A stretch of 64,000 nt of DNA from Paraescarpia echinospica (taxonomy: Eukaryota; Annelida; Polychaeta; Sabellida; Siboglinidae): the NCBI GenBank assembly GCA_020002185.1, contig CM034531.1:83083608-83147607 (forward strand), given 5' to 3'. Positions 36,266-47,440 of this stretch are shown here, one piece after another. The number at the start of each line of letters is the position of its first letter. The first letter of the stretch is position 1. Position numbers and translations under genes: made by a program. Below the pieces are notes generated by a model. That model did no database searches, had not been told where the DNA came from, and was given only the letters and a program-made list of their open reading frames with translations.

Positions 36266-37240
36266 TCAGTTCACAGCAGCACATCCGCAAGTCATTATTT
36301 AGCACCACCACAATCAGTAAAGGATGAGGTGAGGGTTACACCAGTGGCCACCTCTCTGCCCTCCCCCCATTAAGCACACAGGACCTCCCCCCAAATCCAC
36401 TGGCCCATGTCAGATGTCTCATTTTGATCTATGACGTACCTAAAAGGCACTTCAGCAAAAAAATCTACAAATGTTTTATTATTATTGTGCACAGTCTTGG
36501 AACAGACATTGAAAGTGACATCAGCCAAGCACACCTCTAAGGAAGTTGTTGAGAAGAAAAATTAAGTTGGTCCATTGAAATGTTCACCGCCGTAGTTGGT
36601 GAGACCATTTCAGTGTGCTTATTTCATACTAACATCAGGTGCCACTTGTGATACATCAGCTGTGGATTCACGTGTCTTTGATCAACTGTTCTAATTCCTC
36701 CTACAACAAACACCTCTGAGTCAGTGCTAGACCACACAGGGACAGTTTATGTTGGTCATTTGGTCAGCTGTGGTGCTTGGTCACTCATGCACGGATTGTG
36801 CCCTATATGTCCAGTGAGAACATTGTCTTAGATGTAGGTGGACTGACCACAGATTGACCATAGACTGACCACAGGTCACCAGCGATAACTGGTCTCAACT
36901 GTCATCTTTCTTCATTCGCACTGGTCTTGTCATTTAAATGTCAGGTCTCCGAGAAAAATTAAAACATTTTATTTAAAATACTGGTACACTTGTTAAGTTT
37001 GCCTAGAGGTTAATTTAATATGTTGAACCTGTCAATTCATAGAAATCTACAAAATTAACTTTGAAAGCTCAAGTTTTGCTGAGCTGTGACTTTTTACCTT
37101 GTATTTTGTTCAGTAAAACATATTGAATGAAGTATCAATTTTATTTGTGTACAGCAAAATCTAACTTATAAGCAGTTTCAATGTTTCTATTTCTAGACCA
37201 TCTGTTTAGAATATTATTGTACTCGGTATGAGCAGTAGTC
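36266..37240 (+). other. Intron sequence
   Basis: No supported exon. An open Ser/Thr-rich block just before 36328 has a donor-like end but the wrong phase for the neighbouring exons. Confidence 0.4.
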
Positions 37241-37295
37241 ATGGCTGAACCAGCATACAGACTTAAGGTTGTGGTAACTCCTTCGCAAGATGACA
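37241..37295 (+). CDS. Candidate alternative first coding exon of the AMPK gamma gene
   Basis: An ATG in good context (G at -3, G at +4) starts MAEPAYRLKVVVTPSQDD and runs into a donor GACA|GTAAGC with one base left over. That leftover phase equals the one at the end of the exon at 25231, so both could splice into the exon at 41374. A TTCTATTTCTAG acceptor about 45 bp upstream means it might also be an internal exon with untranslated sequence. Short gamma isoforms from internal promoters are known for PRKAG2. No promoter motif was recognised, so this is an inference. Confidence 0.35.
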
Positions 37296-39524
37296 GTAAG
37301 CTATCCTATGATTCCACAGTGTGAACCACTAGCGTCACTTGAGGCAGTGGAATGTACTGAACTTAGCAGCAGGAATTGTCGTAGCTATGCGTGTTGTCTG
37401 GGCCATAGCTGGGAGCCCCTATGGTGGCAACTTGACATTTCCAGACACGTGTGACTGTATGACAGACTTTTAATGTAGATCAGCTGATTTCTTGTAGTTT
37501 CTGAGTGCAGTCAGTACAGTGTGTAGGAATGAGTCACGGTCATTACACAGAAGTGTGCAGATGTTATTTTATGGGAATTCTTTCATCATTCAGAAGTCTT
37601 CTTTCTCCAAATCTTTCCAAGTCCACCCCACCATTATGATTGAGAATCTCTCGGTTTCTACGTCAGTTTTGTTGTCATATGTTTTTACCATCTCAAATTT
37701 ATTGATGTTTTCTGGTCATGGTTGCTTTCATTGAGGACAGATGCAAGTCAAGTAACTACAGCTGTATGTTCCGATATTTTGCTACATATTTGCAAATTTG
37801 AATCCAGCTTTTAACAGCAGATAAATTGGCCACATTGACAGAGTTATGTCACTTTATGGTAATAACAAATACCCAGTGAAAATGTCCCTCTGTAAATGTC
37901 CCTCTGTAAATGTGCTCCAACCTTATATAAAGTTAGTTGTGTTGTAAAAATACAATTCTTTAAAAAACACCTGTTTAAAAATGGAGTTGTAGTTCTATTC
38001 TGACCTATTTTTGTTCAAGAACGTAGACATTCACATTGTGTTTTCTTGAAATGTAGCCAGTTAGCGTTGTGTTAAAGTGTTAATTAGCCCGTTCTGTCTA
38101 TTTATCAGCAGTGTTTTACACAACAGCTACATTATTGATGGTGACAATTAGAGGTACTGAGTTGGTGGCTGGGATGATGGGTCCTCCCTCCACCTGTGAG
38201 TGAGCAAACAGGACACCAAGCAGCATGTCATGGTGGCAGGTGGCAGCACTACCTGAGTCAACTTACCCTCTTCAATAATGTCGCACAGCTCAAAATAAAC
38301 ACTATTGGGAAATATGCAACATTACCAGAAAATAGACCTGTTCAGTATTTTGCCATCAGGAAAATGGATCTGCTTTCGAATTTGGTAGCAAACATGTGCT
38401 ACCGTGTCTTAGAAGTTTATTTGAACCTCTAACATTTTGACATAATTATTTTCGCAAGAATAGGTGTGTTCCTACGGGTTTGTGTGGGAATGTGGTTACA
38501 GACAGTTGTGTTAGTGGGTCAGCTGCCTCTGCTATTTATCAGCAGCAGCAGATCATTATGGCTATAATTAGAGGTGCTGAGTGTGTAGTGCCACTTGGTC
38601 ATTATCTCCCCATACAAGGGAACATTTTCCCAATCCCCTGTCAGTTCCCCTGAGATACACTCATCATAAGTTGCATTATTGGCACAGTCCATGATGAGGT
38701 CATATGTCATTTGTGGCCACATTTTGAAAGGGGGCTTTGGACTGCTTTCAGCGTTAGAGGGCAAGTAATTATTTCTGATTTCTTAACCGCTGAAGTGACT
38801 AACTAATTTTACTAAATGCCATCAACTATGGGGCACTGTTTCCGAATGTAGCAAGAGGCCTGAGCGGCAAGTAATTGATTTAAGAAATTATCACAGTTTA
38901 CTAAGCTGTAATACCTCATAATACACAGCCTTGGATTAATGTGCAGTTAATGCAGTATGACTGAATACTCCCTACGGTTGTGTTGGCATGAAGTTACCAC
39001 TCTAAGACTGGCTCGTCCAACTTTAAGACTGGCTCACTCAACTTGGGCACCACTTCTTAACACGTTCTACAGAATGCAGCAAATGATTTATGACACACCT
39101 CTCAGAAATAAACATGTGTTCAAGAATCTGTCGCATTCATCCTGCTCCCTCCCATTCTCTGGCTAGAGTGCTTTTGGAGAACCAAGGAGTTCCTTCCAAC
39201 TACACAAATCAAATCTAATGTTATTTTGCAACAACATAATAACAAAACCATTCAAAACAAAACAAGTACAGTTGTGTTGCACGGTGGCCAATTGGCATGT
39301 TAAATGCCATCTTCCTGTGGCCACATAAACTACGAGATATATGTATAATATATATGTGTGTGTATATGTATACACTGTATATATATATATGTATGTATAC
39401 GTGTATAATGATTATGTCACAACGAGTGTGTGATTATATGACAATGGACTATGATTAGATGACAACATATATTGTTGCCTGTAAACTTTGTTTTTAGAGC
39501 TGAATGCTCTTATTTGTAATAATG
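37296..39524 (+). other. Intron sequence
   Basis: No exon seen. Two related patches (TTTATCAGCAG followed by ATAATTAGAGGTGCTGAG-like sequence) at about 38101-38163 and 38535-38582 show a small dispersed duplication. An AT-rich TATATG tract lies at 39335-39410. Confidence 0.4.
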
Positions 39525-39595
39525 CAGCGTGGTATCCCGTGTAATAATACAGCATGGTATCCCGTGTAATAATACAGCGTGGTATCCAGTGTAAC
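39525..39595. repeat. Minisatellite, 25-bp unit, 3 copies
   Basis: CAGCRTGGTATCCCGTGTAA plus TAATA, repeated three times. Confidence 0.85.
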
Positions 39596-39828
39596 TGCTC
39601 AAAGTGCTTTACACTCCACATCTTGGCAGACATTTTGATACCAACACCAGCTCGACTTCCCTGGAAAGTATTCAGCCACACTGCAGTTACTGCATGCAGA
39701 CTGTTTATTCACATATCTACAACTGTCTGCAGTCAGGTACTTATTTATACAGCTAAGTAAACTGAGGCAACTTTGGGTGAACACAATTACCCAAGCTTCA
39801 AAATGGCTGCAAAGGAGGATTGGAACAG

Positions 39829-40030
39829 AGGTTCTATCCACTATGCCATAAGTTCTCTCATCGGAGCGCCTGGTGTTCTATCCACTGTGCCACAGAGGTT
39901 CCCTCAATGGAGCGCCTGGTGTTCTAGCCACTGTGCCACACAGGTTCAACAGAGTGTATGGTGTTCTATCCACTGTGCTACAGAGGTTCAATGGAGCGCC
40001 TGGTGTTCTATCCACTATGCCACTGTGTTC
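39829..40030. repeat. Minisatellite, ~42-46-bp unit, about 5 copies
   Basis: GGAGCGCCTGGTGTTCTA and TCCACTGTGCCACAGAGGTT alternate with length variation between units. The 152-codon + strand frame covering it has no other support. Confidence 0.85.
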
Positions 40031-41373
40031 CACAGTCGGTTCTTATGTCAGCTGGAAGATTATTCAATACAACTGGTTGCAGATCTGCCTGAGGCTATGT
40101 ACAAAGGTGTTCTACAAGAACAGTACAGTTACTTGTGCTATTCTATGGGCCTAACTCCAGGCAATAAACTGGTGAATGTCAGTGGGCAATATTGTGTACT
40201 TATGCCAGACTTGAGCATTATAGCAGTCTGAATAGTAACCTATAAATAACTTGCTGACAATATTGGAGCCAACCTTGCCTACTGGCAGTAAGTAATTACC
40301 TTGCATCCAGGGCTGACTACCACAGCTTTGTTGGACTTGGAAACTAGTTTTATAGTCTTCTCTAATTAATTATTCAAGTTAAATGTTGTTTAAAGCTAAC
40401 TAACATGTCTAATTTATTAATTGCTAACATTGTTTTACTTATTTTAAAATATGTGAACAAATTGAAAGTCTTGCTATACACATTGACCAGTTTATGTATC
40501 CAAACATTGTAAAAAGAATCAAGTGTCAGTACTCTTGGCAAGGTTGTGAAAAGCAATTTTTAGAAGTTTCATGCATATTTCTGTGAAATGTTACTTATCA
40601 TGCTAAATCTGAGGAATTCTGCTGTTACTTTGCGACTCTCAATTATGTAAACTGCCTGAATGAAGACCGTGGCACAGGGCTTAGATAGAACACCAGACTT
40701 CCATTGAGACGACTGAATCGTCTTACAGCTGTTCCAGAGCTTGGGCAATTTAATCCACGCCACATTGCCTTAATGCACTCAGTTGTTTACAGAAGCACCG
40801 GGATATGGACAGTGGTGGATGTGAACAAATAATATTTGTGTAGTGATTATATGGTGGCTGAATACTTCCTGTAGAAGTTGGGTTTGTGTTCAAATGAACT
40901 GGTCCACGAGTGAAAGGGTAAAGTGATTTGAACAGTCGTAAGAACTGGATAATGTACAGTGTAAGAATCTTTACCTTTTTAACCATTTCAGAACTAGAGC
41001 CCTGACCAGCTGTGACCACTGAATACTGCATTCCCAGTGAATATGCAGAATAATGGAGTACCTCACTTCAAGTCAAGATTTGAGCAAAAAAACATGCATT
41101 TTATGAATAGGAATGTTATATATTTTCGGAAAGTATGATAATCAGCGAATAAAATGAGCCATATCATTTTACATTCCGTCGTCATGGTAACCAACAATCC
41201 AAGATGGCCACCAAGATTTCAACGTTTTTGCAGTTGTTGAACTCGGTTGTATACTAAGTTCGCCGACATCGTTATTATGTCGATCGTCAACATCCGACAA
41301 AGTTTCTTCGATAAAACTATCAAATAATCTGTCCACATCATTGACTACATCATTGAATGTGTTGTTGTTGTAG
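40031..41373 (+). other. Intron sequence
   Basis: No supported exon in the + orientation. At 41200-41211 the sequence CCAAGATGGCCA contains a YY1-type AAGATGGC motif close to a partial X-box-like GTCATGGTAACC. A minus-strand frame at 41169-41540 is open but overlaps the + strand exon call. Confidence 0.35.
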
Positions 41374-41465
41374 GAACTGCGTTGTCGCCCACTCACCTGA
41401 TGAACTCGTACGAGCCCCACCATCACCTCATCATCTGGCATGACCGCCACGGCAAGCCACCCCAG
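41374..41465 (+). CDS. PRKAG2: Candidate AMPK gamma exon, 92 bp
   Basis: Acceptor GTGTTGTTGTTGTAG and donor CCCCAG|GTATTC bound 92 bases. The first two bases complete the leftover codon of the exon at 25231 (G+GA, Gly) or of the candidate first exon at 37241 (A+GA, Arg). Thirty codons follow, TALSPTHLMNSYEPHHHLII then WHDRHGKPPQ, ending in phase 0. GC content is high for the region. I do not recognise this peptide as conserved gamma sequence; it would lie just before the CBS domains. The opposite strand is also open here with a good donor, so strand assignment rests on phase agreement. Confidence 0.45.
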
Positions 41466-41767
41466 GTATTCTCTTGTGTAAGTTCTGTGCAGGGCGTTCC
41501 CTCTCTGCCCTGCTCCACACACTATGTCTTCTTCTCGCACTGCTGTAATGACTGTATGTCTTCGGACACTCTGTTTTCAATCACTCTAATAATCTACTAA
41601 ATTAACTATTTTTGTGTACCTTTTAAGTCATGTTTTGGACATCTCTGTAAAACTATATTTTTTGGTTTCTATATAATTGGACCCCAATTATTAGTCATTT
41701 ATTTTAAAATACTAAATTGCATCTCATCGATGATATCACAAAGCCCTATAAATAGCACGGGTGGTCA

Positions 41768-41962
41768 AATGAGACACAACGTCAGGACTCATTCGTGTTA
41801 GTACAAATTCGGACAAAATGAGACACAACGTCAGGACTCATTCGTGTTAGTACAAATTCGGACAAAATGAGACACAACGTCAGGACTCATTCGTGTTAGT
41901 ACAAATTCGGACAAAATGAGACACAACGTCAGGACTCATTCGTGTTAGTACAAATTTGGACA
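41768..41962. repeat. Minisatellite, 49-bp unit, 4 copies
   Basis: Units contain CAAAATGAGACACAACGTCA and GGACTCATTCGTGTTAGTAC plus AAATTCGGA. Copies are almost identical. Confidence 0.92.
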
Positions 41963-44900
41963 GTGTTTGAATTATTTTTCTGTGCTGTATATTTTCAGAC
42001 AGGTGGGAATTTAATTATGTTTACATGTGCGAATACATGCAGTCATTGGGGTATTTCTTGTGCACTCTATCTCTAGTACCAAGCTCATGTTGAAACTATA
42101 AATACTCTCTATAGTGATTGACAAGAACTGTGGGTTTGTTTTTTTACTGCATTGCAGTCGTCATCAGTAGAATGGCCAAGAGATGTTTGTTTCAGGTTAG
42201 AAACGTGACCCTCATGTTAAACCACCCCTGGGTGGGCAAGTAATACAATAGACTAAGAGCATAGTCTCAATTGGAGAATTTGATGAAGAAAAACCATCAC
42301 TAAAATGTTAAACTGAGAAATAAGGCTGTATAAGGGAATGTATGAATATATTTTTAAATTAACTGAATGACTTTTGGGGCGTTGCAGCCATGAATCTATT
42401 AGTGCCTCTCTAAGTTTCTTCACCCTGTAATGCTGTAAAGCTGACATATGAATGGTTCACATTGAGAGTACACAACAGCCTCCATCAAAGTCAGCACAGC
42501 GCCATCGTTAACCAACAATAAATGGATGTTTTGTGGGACTATGTTTAAAGGTAGACAAAACAGCGGAGTACTTCCCTTCCCATAACGACAAGGGTTGTTT
42601 AGTATCAAACATCTGTGCTTTGTAATGATCCCTTATCTGCACTGTAAAGTAGGGTGATTTGGTTATTTAGGATTAATGATTGCTGCTATGGAAGAGAGTG
42701 TATGTGTAAAGAGGAACTGCAATGAGATGGTTGTAGGCCACAGCTGTGGGAGGGGTCTGGAAATGGGGGAGTTATTGGCTGGGACTAGTCTCATTCAGCA
42801 AGTACACAGGTTCAGTGAAGTCACCCAGTCGTGCTATTTTTAGTGCAAATATTACATAACTTCAGTGGCAGACAGATATCAAAAAAGCTTGTCAACTGTC
42901 AGATTACTTGCTGGATATCATAATGAGCTTAGTTACTCCTGCAGAGAAACATGGCAACAAAACACTAAATGCTGATATTAATATATATATATTTATATAT
43001 TTTTTTTAACACTCATGTATACACTTAATGTGTACCTATATACTGGGCTGAAACCTGTTTTTTTCTATCATAATTATTCCATTGTTTTATAATGTTCATT
43101 GACATACAGTTTGGTCCCTGGTGGAGAAACGTGAATTTAATCAGACCAAAGCTACCCTCTGGTGAATTGACCCTGATTAAGCCGTACAGTTTCTTCCTTC
43201 ATAAATTACACCTTGAATCCAGTTGTTAATTGCTGGAACAGATGTATATATATATATATATGTAGATACCGTAATTGTTTTATTAAGCATCATGACTAAT
43301 TCACAACTGATTAACTAAATGGCTCTCTTGTAGCAATATTATTTATTTTATGTAACTCTTTGTGGTGTGACAACATTTCTATTTGCTGTATTTCACACAA
43401 TGACATTTCATATGACATTTGGTTGTCTGACATGTTGATGTGACATAAGGTTTAGTGCAGCAGTGCGCAGTTGTATGTGTTTCGTTGTTTGTCTGTTTCT
43501 GTTTCCAAGCAAAGTAAATGCACTGTTTTTGGTGCTGTAACATGTTTCAGCATTTTCAGGCCTGGCGTTTGTACAGGGATAGCAAGCATTTCTGTTGTTG
43601 TTGCGCACTTTCCAGGAAGTGGTTTTGTTTACAGCTGTCACTGATATGACGTCAGTTTGCATGTGTCATCTCCAGGGTATTGACATTGTAGACAGACTGA
43701 CACTGTCTGCACCATGACACTGTTTGACAGTGACATCAGGTTGCTGTCAACTGTGTGGGGTGTGGCGTCTATGAAAACAACTCTAATTACTTTCAGGTTT
43801 TGTGCATCATATTATTAATTTTACAGGAGGACCAAAGTGATAATGGTCTGCCAAAACAGACCAGGTCCGTTGTGTACAATTTGTGCAGTGACTAGAAGTT
43901 AGTCGTCTAAGATGACGTGATTTACTTGACATGTATACATTATCCTCAGTAAAGATCCCTTGATGAATAATTGGAAGTCGTGTGGCATGCAACTTAGCTG
44001 AACTGCTGCTGTCACCTAGTGAATACAATGCCAGTTGCAGTATTGGGAGCTGCTGCCACCTAGTGAATGTCATGTGAATTATAGTGTTATGATTGCATAT
44101 ATTAGTTAGATTGGCAGTGTGCCAAGTCATCTGTTTCTGACAACGACAGGTTAGCACTAGTGATAGTAATACAGGCTCAGTGAAGGCTCGTGGTATCCTG
44201 TTACATGACAGTAGTGATCTGCCTTGAAGCTTGTCAAATCTTCTTGTCTCACTTGTATTTTGGACTATCCATTCAATGGTTTGACAAATATATATATATA
44301 ACAGTAGTGATTATCATTTCATAGTTATTTCTATCCTTTATTTTATAATAAGCTGTTGAAACATTATTTTGTCCTACATCATCAAGAGCTATCAAGATAC
44401 GAAGCATCAATTTCTAAGCATATGTTACATCCAGCCAGTGTTTTCACCCTAACCCAGTTTCCCCGGCCTGTCATTGGCTGTGACAGTGACAAGACATCCC
44501 TCTGTGCCTTACTGGTATTATGCAGGGATATTTACCTCGCCACACAATAGGCTCACATAATTGGCTGAGAATCGGGGTCAAGGTTCTCTCTAGCCCACAT
44601 GTGTTAAAATTAGCTCTGCAGCACGCAGCTGGCAGTTATTGATCCAGAGCTTTGCTTCCCCTGCGAGAGGCAGGCTGCCTTCTGTGACTGCTTAAACTGG
44701 GTCAGGCATGGATCAGTAGCGGTGACTCCAGATTGTCTTCATTCTGTCTCCCTATGAGGTCATCCTGAGGGGAGACTACAGCATCACCTGCGGCGTTGGG
44801 TCAGTGTTGAGATACTGGCGGAGGTAGACAGAGGCGCGTGGAGAGGATTGCAGGAACTGCTGGGAATGTGTTCACGTATGTTTTGTTTATGTTCGTTCAG

Positions 44901-45082
44901 CTCTGGTTGACATGTTAGAAAGAGTGAGTTTGTGGGGAGCTGTTAGCATTGGTAATGTGTCACCAGATTGACGTGTCACTGGACGTCACCTGGGTGATGT
45001 CATTTGAGTGGTATTTGGTGTCAGTAGAGTCAGTTTCACCAGAATCTTGTGGCAATCAAATGGTGTGTCAAGGTCAATGGTA
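41963..45082 (+). other. Intron sequence
   Basis: No CBS-domain exon was found. Small TA microsatellites lie at 42980-43005, 43246-43262 and 44290-44300. A GC-richer block at 44450-44870 is unexplained. CTCF-like motifs are listed separately. Confidence 0.4.
44005..44067 (-). promoter_or_regulatory. Pair of CTCF-like motifs, - orientation
   Basis: On the minus strand, TTCACTAGGTGGCAGCAGC (44049-44067) fits the CTCF core CCASYAGRKGGCRSY with one mismatch, and TTCACTAGGTGACAGCAGC (44005-44023) with two. They are 44 bp apart and face the + oriented pair at 13.3 kb. A weaker third candidate on the same strand is TTCACCAGAGGGTAGC near 43156. Confidence 0.35.

Positions 45083-45083
<1 letters not shown>

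Positions 45084-45127
<44 letters not shown>
45084..45127. repeat. (GT)n microsatellite
   Basis: About 22 uninterrupted GT dinucleotides. Confidence 0.98.
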
Positions 45128-45128
<1 letters not shown>

Positions 45129-45232
45129 ACATGTGTCACTGGAGTGGTGTGACACTAGTATGTTGTGTCAGCAACATGGTATTTTACTGGAATGGTGTGT
45201 CAAGGATGGTGTGTCACCAGTGTTAAGTTCAG

Positions 45233-45765
45233 TGGAGCGTGGTAGCGTGGTAGTTTGATAGCGTGGTAGTTTGGTAGCGTGGTAGCTTGATAGCGTGGTA
45301 GTTTGATAGCGTGGTAGTTTGGTAGCGTGGTAGTTTGGTAGCGTGGTAGTTTGATAGCGTGGTAGTTTGGTAGCGTGGTAGTTTGATAGCGTGGTAGTTT
45401 GATAGCGTGGTAGTTTGGTAGCGTGGTAGTTTGGTAGCGTGGTAGTTTGATAGCGTGGTGGTTTGGTAGCGTGGTGGTTTGATAGCGTGGTGGTTTGGTA
45501 ACGTGGTAGCGTGGTAGTTTGATAGCGTGGTAGTTTGAGAGCGTGGTAGTTTGGTAGCGTGGTAGTTTGGTAGCGTGGTAGTTTGATAGCGTGGTAGTTT
45601 GGTAGCGTGGTAGTTTGGTAGCGTGGTAGTTTGATAGCGTGGTAGTTTGATAGCGTGGTAGTTTGGTAGCGTGGTAGTTTGGTAGTGTGGTAGTTTGACA
45701 GCGTGGTAGTTTGGTAGTGTGGTAGTTTGATAGCATGGTAGTTTGGTAGCGTGGTAGTTTGGTGT
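45233..45765. repeat. Minisatellite, 16-bp unit, about 33 copies
   Basis: The unit is GCGTGGTAGTTTGRTA; the R position (G or A) varies along the array. As 16 leaves remainder one when divided by three, all three minus frames stay open, giving three overlapping ~180-200 codon frames that are artefacts. Confidence 0.97.
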
Positions 45766-46189
45766 AGAAGTGGTGTATCCAGGCACATGTTATTCTTTGT
45801 CAGAAGAATCTAGTTCAATCTGGTTTGTTTTCATGAGATCGTCTTGCTCCAGAAATGTTGCCTCTGTTACTGTAACACTTCTCAGAGAAGAGACGTATAT
45901 ACAGTCTTTTTACGGAGCCATTTTGCTCCGCAGGAGCATTCTTGCTCCAGGCCCAGCTCAACCTAGAGGCTCACCATTGGAGTGGTTTTTGCTCCAGGGC
46001 TTAGAAGTTCAGGCATAGAGACTTACAGTGTGGTGAGACAAAAGAAAGGAGTGGTCCCTGTCACATTGTCATGACAACCAGTCAGTGGTAAAATCTGCCT
46101 TGTTTACCCATCTGGGGTAAGGTCCAGAACAAAGCCAAGGTTACAGTGGCCAGCCTGTTGTTGGTTGACAGTAAAAAAGAGGACATGTA
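45766..46189 (+). other. Non-coding stretch with GAGCAAAA-type short palindromes
   Basis: GGAGCCATTTTGCTCCGCAG, GGAGCATTCTTGCTCC and GGAGTGGTTTTTGCTCC follow each other at about 45914-45998; the first two are imperfect hairpins. No gene seen. Confidence 0.4.
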
Positions 46190-46480
46190 ATACGATCAAA
46201 CGGGCTCACAAAAACAATATTACAAGGAACAGTGCCGGGGAAAAGAAGACAGGGAAGACAGAGGAAGAGATGGTCAGACAATATTGCAGAATGGACTGGG
46301 AAGACGTTTGCAGAAACATTAGCACACAACCGCAAAGACTGGCGTCGACTGGTGAAACATTCAGCAATGCAGTGCCCCTATGACCCAGGCGGGTTACGGG
46401 AGCAGTAATAACAATATAGATACATATATATATATATATGCGCATGCATGTGTGCACGCATACACTGACGGGTATACGGA
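46190..46480 (+). pseudogene. LINE ORF2 C-terminal tail fragment
   Basis: In one + frame from about 46210 the sequence reads NILQGTVPGKRRQGRQRKRW, SDNIAEWTGKTFAETLAHNR and KDWRRLVKH, the well-known C-terminal tail of many non-LTR retrotransposon proteins. A TA-rich simple tail (about 46415-46440) follows. It is a short 5'-truncated insertion. Confidence 0.8.
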
Positions 46481-46677
46481 CGGACTGGGAAGAGTTGTTA
46501 CATTTTGGCAGTTTTCAATAAGGAAACTTACATTTGTTGGTTTCTGTGCAGTCTGTTTCATTTATGCAATGCTGATTATGGCTTAGTGTTTTGATTTGGA
46601 TTCAAGTTAAATTAGTTGATTCCATCATTAACTTAACTAGCAAGAATGGATGGGAATCGTCAGTGAACAAAGACAGG

Positions 46678-46896
46678 GTTTGACGTCATGCTTTCATTTA
46701 TCTGAAGTGAGGTGACAGATGTACAGGTAGACGTGATGGTGTGTGGGTGTAAATCAAGGACACTTACCTGCCAAACTGGTTGTTGATGGCAGGGTTTGAC
46801 GTCAGTTTTATTTATGTGGGATTGGGTAATGTTAACAGTGGGTAGACAGGGGGGTAGACATGGGGGGGACACGTGTTTGTATGGGAGTAAATGAAG
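46678..46896. repeat. Diverged direct duplication, ~115-bp unit, 2 copies
   Basis: GGTTTGACGTCA starts both units (46678 and 46793), each ending in a GTGTGGGTGTAAATCAAGGA- or GTATGGGAGTAAATGAAGGA-like phrase. Confidence 0.6.
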
Positions 46897-46989
46897 GACT
46901 TGAAAATGTGTTTGTTACGTGGTGTTGGGAATGTCACATGGAACGATGTATCTGGGAAGGTTAGACATTTTGCATGTTAGCCTTCATGT

Positions 46990-47440
46990 ACTGGTGCATG
47001 CCAGCAATACTGGGAGCACAAACACAGTACTGGAGCACAAACACAGTACTGGAGCACACACGTAGTACTGGAGTATACACACAGTACTGGAGCACAGACA
47101 CAGTACTGGAGCATACGCATTACTAGAGCACACACGCGCAGTACTGGAGAACACACATGCAGTACTGGAGCACGCGCGCTCTACTGGAGCATGCGCGCAG
47201 TACTTGGGCATGCGCTCAGTACTTGGGCACGCACGCAGTACTTGGGCACGCAAGCAGTACTTGGGCACGCAAGCAGTACTTGGGCACGCACGCAGTACTT
47301 GGGCACGCAAGCAGTACTTGGGCACGCAAGCAGTACTTGGGCATGCGCGCAGTACTTGGGCACGCACGCAGTACTTGGGCACGCAAGCAGTACTTGGGCA
47401 CGCAAGCAGTACTTGAGCACGCAAGCAGTATTGGAGCGTG
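46990..47440. repeat. Minisatellite, 20-bp unit, about 22 copies
   Basis: The right part repeats GCACGCAAGCAGTACTTGGG. The left part (46990-47170) is an older, diverged version, AGCACAAACACAGTACTGG-like. Open frames on both strands, up to 262 codons, are artefacts. Confidence 0.95.

Noticed and set aside
36230..36328. Ser/Thr-rich open block with acceptor-like and GAG|GTGAGG donor-like ends
   Set aside because: In the phase required by the neighbouring gamma exons it contains an in-frame stop, and part of it lies in a dispersed repeat.
45168..45788. Three overlapping minus-strand frames of 178-206 codons
   Set aside because: A 16-bp repeat lacking stops is open in all three frames; simultaneous openness argues against coding.
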